Below are positions 1 through 5,369 of a stretch of 5,369 bases of DNA, one piece after another. This DNA is from TMED109 sp015660425 (lineage in GTDB: Bacteria > Pseudomonadota > Alphaproteobacteria > TMED109). The translations under genes and the position numbers were made by a program. Numbering within the stretch: the stretch's first letter is position 1; every line of letters starts with the position of its first letter. The stretch spans positions 1 to 5,369 of the forward strand of contig JAPYTH010000052.1 in assembly GCA_029936295.1 (NCBI GenBank). Reading direction: 5' to 3'. The notes under the pieces were generated by a model. The model did no database searches. It saw nothing but the letters and a program-made list of their open reading frames with translations, and had not been told where the DNA came from.

Positions 1-26
1 TTTGATTTAAAAAATGCCTTTAACAA
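1..26 (-). CDS. Start of a further gene running off the left edge (partial)
   Basis: A TTG at 24-26 preceded at 5 bases by GGAGGA opens a frame reading MLKAFFKS before the window ends. The ribosome site is the strongest in the window, which is the main reason for calling a gene. It is on the same strand, 58 bases after the permease stop, and no terminator lies between, so it is probably the next gene of the operon. Too little is visible to name a product. No ATG is available in this frame downstream of the last upstream stop. Confidence 0.45.
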
Positions 27-88
27 ATTAGTCCTCCATAAATATTACGATAGAAAGAAAGAATAGGATCAATTAATTTTTTATTCAT
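20..88 (-). CDS. Possible 22-residue ORF coupled to the permease stop
   Basis: An ATG overlaps the permease TGA as ATGA and opens a 22-codon frame beginning MNKKLIDPIL and ending GGLIC before a TAA at 20-22. The stop/start overlap is the usual form of translational coupling, but the peptide is short, not clearly hydrophobic and not recognised. Its end overlaps the TTG of the next candidate frame, and a GGAGGA motif lies inside it. It may be a short coupled peptide, a chance ORF, or the true N-terminus of the following gene if one base is missing in the T-run at 26-29. Low confidence. Confidence 0.2.
   Translation of the reverse strand: MNKKLIDPILSFYRNIYGGLIC
32..37 (-). promoter_or_regulatory. 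Strong ribosome binding site before the left-edge gene
   Basis: Minus-strand GGAGGA is a near-perfect Shine-Dalgarno sequence and is followed 5 bases later by TTG. The only ATG close by (38-40) overlaps this motif and meets TAA after three codons, so it is not the start being served. Confidence 0.5.
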
Positions 89-1995
89 AATTTATTCTTA
101 TTCTTTAAATTTATTAATATTAGAGATAAAGTTGTTACTATTAATATTCCAACGCCAATATATTTACTAGTTAAATTTGGCATTAATATCAATAAACCTG
201 AAGAAAAACATAATATACGATATATTTTATTTAATCTTCCAAAAATATACATGTAACCTTCAAAACCGGCAGAAATAATAATTATTGCAAAAATTGCCGT
301 TGAAACAGAAAAAATTATGTTGATTGCTGTTCCTTGCATAAGCATAGATGGGTCAAACACAAATAATATAGGAAGAAAAAATAATATTGATCCTAAACGC
401 ATTGATAAAAAACCTGTCTTTAAAGCTGAGGTATTAGATATACTTGAAGCTGTTATTGCGGCAATTGCAACAGGTGGGGTAATAAAAGATAGTACTCCCC
501 AATATAGAACATATAAATGAGCTGCTAAAGGACTTATTCCTCCTTCTATGATTGCTGGAGCAAGAACAATTGCTAAAAATATATAGCAAGCGCTAACAGT
601 CATTCCAATACCAAGTACTAAAGAAGCAATTGCTCCAAATATTAAAATCATAAATAAGTCACCACCTGCTAAAAATACTAATTCTCTGGACAAGGAGGTA
701 CCAACACCGGTTAATGACATAGCTCCAATAATTACACCTACGCCAGATAAAAGAGATACAATTCTAGCTATAATCTCTCCTATCTTAATAAATATATTTA
801 ACCAATCATTTAATTTAATTTTATTAAAGTTTCGTAATAATAATATTATTATCAAAAATAGTGATGATATAATAGGTGCTTCACTTTCTAATTTAGCAGA
901 CATAATTAACCAAACGAGACATATAAAAGACATAATAAAAGGAAAGCCATTTGTAATAGTAGGTAATAATTTTGGTATATTATTTAGTTCCATACCCTTT
1001 AAATTATTTTTTGCTGCATAAAGATCAGTTTGAATGATGAGAGCAATATAAAATATTATACCAGGTATAAGCGCTGCAAAGAGGATTTCTGAATAGGGAA
1101 GATTTAAGAAAGATGCCATAATAAATGCAACAGTACCCATAACAGGTGGCATGAGTACTCCACCAGTAGATGCACATGCTTCTATAGCAGCCGCATATCT
1201 TCCAGAATAACCAGCTTTTTTCATGGCAGGAATGGTAAGTGAGCCGCTAGTTATCACATTACTAGTTGGGCTTCCTGATAACATACCAAAAAATCCAGAA
1301 GCTAATATAGCAACTTTTGCAGGCCCTCCTCTATATTTACCCATTAAAGATTCTGCAATATTTATAAAAAATTTACCACCGCCCGTTTCGGCAAGAATTA
1401 TACCATATATTAAAAATCCTATTAATAAGCTTCCTGCTACCCTCATAGGTATTCCAATTAAACTGTCTAATCCCATGCTATGTGCTCTTGCAGCTTCTGT
1501 AATACTATACATATTTCCCCATAAAGCTCCTGGCATGTGGTCAGCAAAAATAGGATATAACGTAAAAAATATTGCTATATAAAATATAAATTTTCCACCA
1601 GTTCTTCTCAATGATTCTAAGGATAAAATAATTAATATAAAACTTAAAATAGTAGGTAATATTGGAGCATCAATATCCCAGCCATTACTTAAAATATTTT
1701 CAGAGTTAATAGAAAAATATAATCCTATAAAAAATATAGAAATTGCAGCTACAACATCAATAAATAAAATTTTATTTTTATATTTTTTACTTATAGGGAA
1801 TAATAAAAATGATAATGGTTGAAAGAAAGCTATTAGAAGATATAAAAAGCTATTTGATACTGGATAAAAATTAAAAATTCCAAAATTAAAAACCTGATTG
1901 ATAGTAATTAAACACCCAAAAATGGTTAATAGTATAATTATAAACTTTGGAGTAATTGTTATTCTTTCATTAAAATTACTATTAATTTTTAGCAA
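85..1995 (-). CDS. TRAP transporter fused permease (DctQM type, TAXI-associated)
   Basis: A 636-residue inner-membrane protein, the fused small-plus-large TRAP permease that works with TAXI binding proteins; the family couples uptake to Na+ flow. Hydrophobic segments near 16-34, 48-68, 76-96, 109-127 and 135-152 form the N-terminal DctQ-like part. The DctM domain follows from about residue 178 to 547, with GFFGMLSGSPTSNV (234-247), GSLTIPAMKKAGY (251-263), ASTGGVLMPPVMG (275-287), LGIGMTVSACYI (461-472) and SFITPPVAIAA (503-513). Two or three more segments (about 556-577, 594-607, 611-629) make a C-terminal extension usual in fused forms. Two signature motifs are altered: SGSPTSN instead of the usual SGS.VAN, and GIGMTVSA where GMG.PTTA is common. 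There is no in-frame ATG before Met154. The TTG at 1993-1995 is the likely start, with GAGA eight bases upstream, inside the binding-protein gene; a CTG two codons earlier is possible. No terminator follows the TGA. Confidence 0.93.
   Translation of the reverse strand: MLKINSNFNERITITPKFIIILLTIFGCLITINQVFNFGIFNFYPVSNSFLYLLIAFFQPLSFLLFPISKKYKNKILFIDVVAAISIFFIGLYFSINSENILSNGWDIDAPILPTILSFILIILSLESLRRTGGKFIFYIAIFFTLYPIFADHMPGALWGNMYSITEAARAHSMGLDSLIGIPMRVAGSLLIGFLIYGIILAETGGGKFFINIAESLMGKYRGGPAKVAILASGFFGMLSGSPTSNVITSGSLTIPAMKKAGYSGRYAAAIEACASTGGVLMPPVMGTVAFIMASFLNLPYSEILFAALIPGIIFYIALIIQTDLYAAKNNLKGMELNNIPKLLPTITNGFPFIMSFICLVWLIMSAKLESEAPIISSLFLIIILLLRNFNKIKLNDWLNIFIKIGEIIARIVSLLSGVGVIIGAMSLTGVGTSLSRELVFLAGGDLFMILIFGAIASLVLGIGMTVSACYIFLAIVLAPAIIEGGISPLAAHLYVLYWGVLSFITPPVAIAAITASSISNTSALKTGFLSMRLGSILFFLPILFVFDPSMLMQGTAINIIFSVSTAIFAIIIISAGFEGYMYIFGRLNKIYRILCFSSGLLILMPNLTSKYIGVGILIVTTLSLILINLKNKNKL
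1982..1995 (-). other. 14-base overlap of binding-protein stop and permease start
   Basis: The permease TTG start lies inside the last codons of the binding-protein gene in another frame, and that gene's TAA falls 11 bases further on. Together with the rare start codon, this suggests that permease translation depends on ribosomes finishing the binding protein, keeping the abundant periplasmic protein in excess over the membrane subunit. The arrangement is seen directly; the regulatory effect is inferred. Confidence 0.75.
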
Positions 1996-3106
1996 GCACA
2001 GATTCTCTTTCTTTTAACCATTCTATTTTAAAAGCTTTATCATCAAGTTTAGAATTTTCTTGAATAAAATTATTCCAAGTATTTTTTAATAAATTTAATC
2101 TTTTTAATCTAGCATTATTCCATTCCTCATCTTCTTGCGACCAAAGTTTTTTTTCTTTTAAATATTTTATAACCCCCTTATGAATAGGAATTTCAGCTGG
2201 AGTGCCTGAGGCTAAATCTAGCCGCCATTTATGCATTACAGCATTTATATCCTTATAAAAATTAAATGATTCATCTAAAGCTTTTATAAAATTATATATT
2301 TCTTCTTCTGTTGAATCTGCATAGACAGTTAAATTTGGATAATTATATCCTCCGATGTAAGTAGGATTATCTTCATTTAAGCCTGCCCCTAAGGTTTCAA
2401 TTTGTGGTTTCATAAAAGGGACTAATTTATTTAGTTTAATCCAACCTTCTATATTACTTTCAGGCATATCTAGCCATTTAATACCTTTTTTGGAAGCAGC
2501 TAATTCATAAACTGCAGAACCAGTAGGCACCGCTCCAGCTGCATCTAGTCTCCCATTTTGTAGGGCTTTAATAGTTGGGGCAAAGCCTGGGTAGGTGACT
2601 GGAATTACATCATTCCATGTAAGGTTGGCAAAAGACATAATAGCTAAAACTTTTACATTCAATGATGGATTTGCTGTAACATATGCAACTCTTTTGCCTT
2701 TTAAATCTGCAATAGTATTAATTCCTGCGTCTGCCGGAACAACTATGCCAAATGTATTTGGCCTCCCTATTATTAATCGTAAATCTTGTGGTCCCCATTT
2801 TTTAGAAGAAAAATCATGTATACCTTCACTTGCAAAATAAGCTTCCGTTCCTAGAAAACCAACACTTACTCTTTTTCTTTTTAATAAAAGAAGTCGCCCT
2901 ATAGATGTTCCAGAAGGCTGAAGTCTAACTCTTATGTCATATTTTTTCATCATGCCTTCAGCTAAAGCAGATGCCTCTGTATATCCTGAGGCTCCTATAT
3001 CATAGCTTGACCATACCATTGTTTTAGGTAAATTATTATCTGATAAGGATGCGTTGATATTGGTATAAATTAAGATTGTACTTATTAGGGTTATAAAATA
3101 TTTCAT
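1982..3106 (-). CDS. TAXI family TRAP transporter solute-binding protein
   Basis: A 374-residue periplasmic binding protein of the TAXI type (TRAP-associated extracytoplasmic immunogenic protein; NMT1-like fold), which captures a ligand and delivers it to the TRAP permease encoded next. Residues 1-19 form a signal peptide: Lys2, a hydrophobic stretch, and a likely cut after INA at residue 19. The mature part opens with VWSSYDIGASGYTEA (31-45), equivalent to the glycine-rich start of TAXI proteins but lacking the common GTGG form. WGPQDLRL (104-111), DLKGKRVAYV (134-143), LQNGRLDAAGA (182-192) and PIHKGVIKYLKEKKLW (307-322) are further family landmarks. A charged helical tail (about 325-374) ends in EWLKERESVL, as I recall for a subgroup found beside crotonase genes. 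The ligand is unknown; characterised TAXI systems take organic acids or amino acids. The ATG shares its last base with the preceding TAA, no ribosome site is visible, and translation is probably coupled. The gene's end overlaps the permease start by 14 bases. Confidence 0.94.
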   Translation of the reverse strand: MKYFITLISTILIYTNINASLSDNNLPKTMVWSSYDIGASGYTEASALAEGMMKKYDIRVRLQPSGTSIGRLLLLKRKRVSVGFLGTEAYFASEGIHDFSSKKWGPQDLRLIIGRPNTFGIVVPADAGINTIADLKGKRVAYVTANPSLNVKVLAIMSFANLTWNDVIPVTYPGFAPTIKALQNGRLDAAGAVPTGSAVYELAASKKGIKWLDMPESNIEGWIKLNKLVPFMKPQIETLGAGLNEDNPTYIGGYNYPNLTVYADSTEEEIYNFIKALDESFNFYKDINAVMHKWRLDLASGTPAEIPIHKGVIKYLKEKKLWSQEDEEWNNARLKRLNLLKNTWNNFIQENSKLDDKAFKIEWLKERESVLAKN

Positions 3107-3681
3107 TATTTATTTCGTGCCGTTTTTAAAGCATTTGCATACCACTCTAATTCCTCAGAAAATCTAATAAATTCTTTATTACGTTCTTCTTTATCTTCTG
3201 AAATTCTTTCTCCGTCATCATTAAAATTTTTATTAACAAACGGAGCATGTATCATCGCAGGAATTGGAGGCATTCCAAGTTGCGCAAGAAATGCTTTTAA
3301 AGGTGACGAAACTCTTACTCCACCAAAAGGTGATACTGAATATGTTGTAACAGCTGAGGGCTTTCTTTGATACTCTGAATAAAAATGATCTAAAATATTT
3401 ATTAGTGCAGGGGGCATAAAATGATTATATTCAGCACTTACAATTACAAATGCATCTGATGAATCTAATTCTTGATGCATTTTCTCTAGTTCAATAGGTG
3501 CAGAACCTTTATTATAATCTATATACCGTTTGGTTAAGGTTTCTATACTAATATTCATAGGGTCTATGAGTATTGCATTATTCCCCCTGTTGGAAAGTTC
3601 ATTCTGTATATATTTTGCAAATTTTATTCCTTGCCTACCATCTCTAGTAGAACCATAAATAACACTAATTTTTAATGACAT
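3106..3681 (-). CDS. NAD(P)H-dependent FMN reductase-like flavoprotein
   Basis: A 191-residue flavodoxin-like protein of the NADPH-dependent FMN reductase family (FMN_red), of normal length and without signal peptide or membrane segment. The first strand leads into the phosphate-binding loop GSTRDGRQG (residues 10-18). The second flavin loop is SAEYNHFMPPALINILD (82-98), the counterpart of the usual PEYN...P..LKNALD motif. FGGVR (119-123) and LAQLGM (132-137) follow, as in azoreductase/quinone reductase-like members. The family reduces FMN, quinones, azo compounds or metal ions with NAD(P)H; which applies here cannot be read. It starts at an ATG with AGGA nine bases upstream. Its TAA stop overlaps the ATG of the binding-protein gene by one base, so its translation probably feeds that of the transporter. 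A partner for a reduced-flavin-using monooxygenase is possible, but none lies in the window. Family call strong, role open. Confidence 0.92.
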   Translation of the reverse strand: MSLKISVIYGSTRDGRQGIKFAKYIQNELSNRGNNAILIDPMNISIETLTKRYIDYNKGSAPIELEKMHQELDSSDAFVIVSAEYNHFMPPALINILDHFYSEYQRKPSAVTTYSVSPFGGVRVSSPLKAFLAQLGMPPIPAMIHAPFVNKNFNDDGERISEDKEERNKEFIRFSEELEWYANALKTARNK

Positions 3682-3690
3682 GTTGTGTAA

Positions 3691-3694
3691 TCCT
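3691..3694 (-). promoter_or_regulatory. Ribosome binding site of the FMN reductase gene
   Basis: AGGA on the minus strand lies 9 bases before the ATG at 3679-3681, inside the 28-base gap after the SDR stop. No terminator-like hairpin is seen in the gap. Confidence 0.55.
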
Positions 3695-3709
3695 ATTTTA
3701 TATCAATAT

Positions 3710-4474
3710 TTAAGGCATTAATTGTCCACCATTTACTTCTATTACTTGGCCAGTTATATAAGAACTTAATTCTTCAGAAGATAAAAACAAATAAGTGCCT
3801 GCTAATTCTTCAGAAGTTCCCATTCTTCCCATGGGAATAGAATTAATCATTCCTTGCAAAATATCAGGAGGAGAGAATTGTTCATGAAAAGGCGTATCTA
3901 TAATTCCAGGTGCTATAGCATTTACGCGAATATTATCACTAAGTAATTCTCTAGCCATACCTCTTGTAAACGTGCTAACCCATGCTTTTGAAGAAGAATA
4001 AAAAACAGCTCCCATGCTTCCTCCAATTCTTGCTGCAATGGAGGATGTGTTTATAATACATCCTCCTTTACCTTGCTCACGAAATATCTTAGCAGCCATT
4101 TTTGTTCCTAACATTACAGATAAGCAATTTAAATTAAAAACATCATTAAACAAACTTTCATTAATTTCTTCTATTTTTGCTCGCTTAATCATGCCACCAG
4201 CATTGTTAATTAAGATATTTAATTCTCCAAAGTGTGATATTGTTGAATTTATTAATTTTTTCATATCTTTTTCTTTACTTGCATCTCCCTGCACGGCATA
4301 GGCTTCACTACCTAGTTCTTTTATTGTATTTACAACTTGGTTAGCTTTGTCTTCAGAATTATTATAATTAACTATTACTTTTGAACCTTTTTTACCAAAT
4401 CCTATGGCCGTAGCTGCTCCTATGCCAGTACTTGCTCCTGTAATCAGAACTACTTTATTTTTTAAATCATTCAT
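3710..4474 (-). CDS. SDR family oxidoreductase (3-oxoacyl-reductase-like)
   Basis: A 254-residue classical short-chain dehydrogenase/reductase, the usual length, expected in the cytoplasm. It would interconvert a hydroxyl and a carbonyl group with NAD(P)H. The Rossmann motif TGASTGIG is at residues 12-19, NNAG at 90-93, and the catalytic tetrad is Asn116, Ser145, Tyr159 and Lys163 in YSSSK. The PG motif (189-190) is followed by IIDTPF, and the C-terminus carries YITGQVIEVNGG, the usual dimer/substrate region. After the second strand the sequence is NYNNSEDKA, with no acidic residue at the strand end, which mildly favours NADP(H). The ATG at 4472-4474 has a strong GAGGAT ribosome site. The gene sits between the crotonase and the flavin reductase, so a role in oxidising or reducing a hydroxyacyl/ketoacyl intermediate of the same pathway is inferred. 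It resembles FabG and glucose-1-dehydrogenase-like proteins but cannot be assigned to either. Family certain, substrate unknown. Confidence 0.95.
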   Translation of the reverse strand: MNDLKNKVVLITGASTGIGAATAIGFGKKGSKVIVNYNNSEDKANQVVNTIKELGSEAYAVQGDASKEKDMKKLINSTISHFGELNILINNAGGMIKRAKIEEINESLFNDVFNLNCLSVMLGTKMAAKIFREQGKGGCIINTSSIAARIGGSMGAVFYSSSKAWVSTFTRGMARELLSDNIRVNAIAPGIIDTPFHEQFSPPDILQGMINSIPMGRMGTSEELAGTYLFLSSEELSSYITGQVIEVNGGQLMP

Positions 4475-4480
4475 AATATA

Positions 4481-4486
4481 ATCCTC
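4481..4486 (-). promoter_or_regulatory. Ribosome binding site of the SDR gene
   Basis: GAGGAT on the minus strand lies 6 bases before the ATG at 4472-4474, within the 22-base gap after the crotonase stop. No hairpin or terminator is seen in this gap, which supports cotranscription. Confidence 0.7.
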
Positions 4487-4496
4487 ATATTTTTAC

Positions 4497-5318
4497 TTAT
4501 TTTCCAGAAAAATTAGGTGGTCTTTTTTCAATAAAGTGTGCTACACCCTCTTTAAAATCTTCACTAGAGAAACTTTCAACCATATCATTATCTGCTATTG
4601 TTACGGCCTCATCTAAACCTTGAAGTAAACTCTGCCATAATTGTCTTTTCATAACTTTCATAGATCTAGGAGAAACCTCATTGGCAAGGGTCTCTGCATA
4701 GTTATAGACATCTTTTAAAAATGTTTCATCAGGAAATGTTTTATTAACAAATCCTATTTTTTCTGCTTCTTCTGCACTTATTTTTCTTGCTGATAATGTC
4801 ATATCCATTGCATGCCCCATACCAACTAATCTTGGTAAAAGCCAACTCATACCATGTTCAGCGATTAATCCTCTCTTACTAAATGCTGTTGAAAATATTG
4901 CAGATTTAGAGGCAAACCTTATATCACACCACATTGATAATATTAAACCAAGCCCTGCTGCTGGGCCATTAATTGCCGCAATTATAGGTTTAGGTACACT
5001 AGGAAACCAAGTTTGGGCTCTTTGAAAATCTAAAGGCCAAGCGCTATCAAATGCTGAATATGGAGATTCAAAATTTTTATCTTCTCGTTCATCTGCATTA
5101 ATTGTATTTAGACTATCCATATCAGCACCGGCACAAAAACCTCTTCCTGTGCCAGTTAATATAATAACTTTTACTTCAGTATTATTAGAGGCTTTATGCA
5201 TTGATTTTTTAATTTCAATAGCCATTTCTTCTGTCCATGCATTTAATCTCTCTGGTCTATTTAAACTAATTGTGTGGATAGCATTATGTACTTTTTCTGA
5301 TATATTTTTATATGGCAT
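4497..5318 (-). CDS. Crotonase (enoyl-CoA hydratase/isomerase) family protein
   Basis: A 273-residue cytoplasmic crotonase-fold enzyme acting on an acyl-CoA thioester; length is normal for the family. Visible motifs are the N-terminal strand with SLNRPERLNAW (residues 18-28), the first oxyanion-hole segment GRGFCAGAD (58-66), the PKPIIAAINGPAAG segment (110-122) carrying the second oxyanion-hole glycine, CDIRFAS (131-137), RGLIAEHG (149-156) followed by WLLPRLVG, and the C-terminal SPRSMKVMKRQLW and EGVAHFIEKRPP. The two glutamates of classical hydratases align with Ile126 and Phe146, so water addition is doubtful. Glu154 sits where PaaG-type isomerases carry their catalytic acid, so an isomerase or other crotonase reaction is more likely. 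The ATG at 5316-5318 is chosen over a TTG 18 bases upstream because AGGGG lies 8 bases before the ATG. It is the first gene of the run, 22 bases ahead of the SDR gene. The family assignment is firm; the substrate and reaction are unknown. Confidence 0.93.
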   Translation of the reverse strand: MPYKNISEKVHNAIHTISLNRPERLNAWTEEMAIEIKKSMHKASNNTEVKVIILTGTGRGFCAGADMDSLNTINADEREDKNFESPYSAFDSAWPLDFQRAQTWFPSVPKPIIAAINGPAAGLGLILSMWCDIRFASKSAIFSTAFSKRGLIAEHGMSWLLPRLVGMGHAMDMTLSARKISAEEAEKIGFVNKTFPDETFLKDVYNYAETLANEVSPRSMKVMKRQLWQSLLQGLDEAVTIADNDMVESFSSEDFKEGVAHFIEKRPPNFSGK

Positions 5319-5326
5319 AAATTTTT

Positions 5327-5331
5327 CCCCT
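5327..5331 (-). promoter_or_regulatory. Ribosome binding site of the crotonase gene
   Basis: AGGGG on the minus strand stands 8 bases before the ATG at 5316-5318. It decides the start, because the alternative TTG at 5334-5336 lies upstream of this site and has no comparable purine motif before it. Confidence 0.7.
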
Positions 5332-5350
5332 GACAACTTATTTTCACTTT

Positions 5351-5356
5351 ATTGTA
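5351..5356 (-). promoter_or_regulatory. Possible -10 element of the operon promoter
   Basis: Minus-strand TACAAT differs from TATAAT by one base and lies about 32 bases before the crotonase ATG, a sensible distance for a short leader. A matching -35 box would fall at or beyond the right edge, so it cannot be checked. AT-rich DNA produces such hexamers by chance, so this is a weak call. Confidence 0.25.
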
Positions 5357-5369
5357 TAATAACTATTTT

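Noticed and set aside
41..84. Rho-independent terminator after the permease
   Set aside because: The stretch is AT-rich and contains an AATTAATT palindrome and T-runs, but no GC-bearing stem followed by a U-tract on the minus strand.
317..520. 67-codon plus-strand frame within the permease gene
   Set aside because: Antisense to the ITPPVA-containing conserved segment of the permease; a chance frame.
1223..1582. 119-codon open frame on the plus strand inside the permease gene
   Set aside because: It lies entirely antisense to a well-conserved DctM domain, its translation has no recognisable motif, and it has no ribosome site of note; an antisense shadow.
2595..2840. 81-codon plus-strand frame within the binding-protein gene
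   Set aside because: Antisense to a clearly conserved TAXI region; no supporting motif or start signal.
4014..4301. 95-codon plus-strand frame within the SDR gene
   Set aside because: It is antisense to the conserved SDR core (NNAG and catalytic serine region), with no family signature of its own.
5319..5336. Six-residue N-terminal extension of the crotonase from a TTG
   Set aside because: The extension includes the AGGGG ribosome site of the downstream ATG, and crotonases normally start close to the first strand, so the ATG at 5316-5318 is preferred.
1..5369. CRISPR array, mobile element, tRNA/rRNA or defence genes
   Set aside because: No spaced direct repeats, terminal inverted repeats, transposase or integrase motifs, RNA-gene signatures or defence domains were seen; five housekeeping-type metabolic and transport genes fill the window.

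Overview
The window is AT-rich (roughly 30 % GC by eye), and every supported gene lies on the minus strand, so the gene order reads from right to left. Short intergenic gaps, stop/start overlaps and AT-biased codon use fit a streamlined, free-living bacterium. The protein families present (a tripartite TRAP-TAXI transporter, a crotonase, an SDR and an FMN reductase) are typical of Proteobacteria, and an AT-rich marine alphaproteobacterium (SAR11-, HIMB59- or SAR116-like) is my best guess. The taxonomic call is inference: no rRNA or marker gene is present.

Layout in transcription order: (1) a crotonase-fold acyl-CoA enzyme (5318-4497); (2) a 22-nt gap, then a classical short-chain dehydrogenase/reductase (4474-3710); (3) a 28-nt gap, then a small NAD(P)H-dependent FMN reductase-like flavodoxin-fold protein (3681-3106); (4) a TAXI-type periplasmic solute-binding protein whose ATG shares one base with the preceding stop (3106-1982); (5) a fused DctQM-type TRAP permease starting with TTG inside the end of the binding-protein gene (1995-85). 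Beyond the permease, the last 84 bases hold no terminator. They carry a 22-codon ORF whose ATG overlaps the permease stop (ATGA), and a strong GGAGGA ribosome site followed by a TTG that opens a further reading frame running off the window. There is no gene-free stretch longer than about 60 bases.

The five genes look like one operon for capture and first-step catabolism of an organic acid. The binding protein and permease would import a carboxylate with Na+ (family knowledge). The crotonase and SDR would then act on a CoA thioester or hydroxy/keto intermediate, and the FMN reductase would supply reduced flavin or remove a quinone-like electrophile. No CoA ligase or transferase is visible, so any CoA activation step must lie outside. 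The substrate cannot be read from the sequence.

The most notable points are a crotonase that lacks both hydratase glutamates but keeps an isomerase-type acidic residue, a permease with two altered signature motifs, the tight translational coupling of the transporter genes, and the unresolved start of the next gene at the left edge. I do not see a clearly new system such as a defence island or mobile element; this is a metabolic/transport operon whose substrate is unknown.
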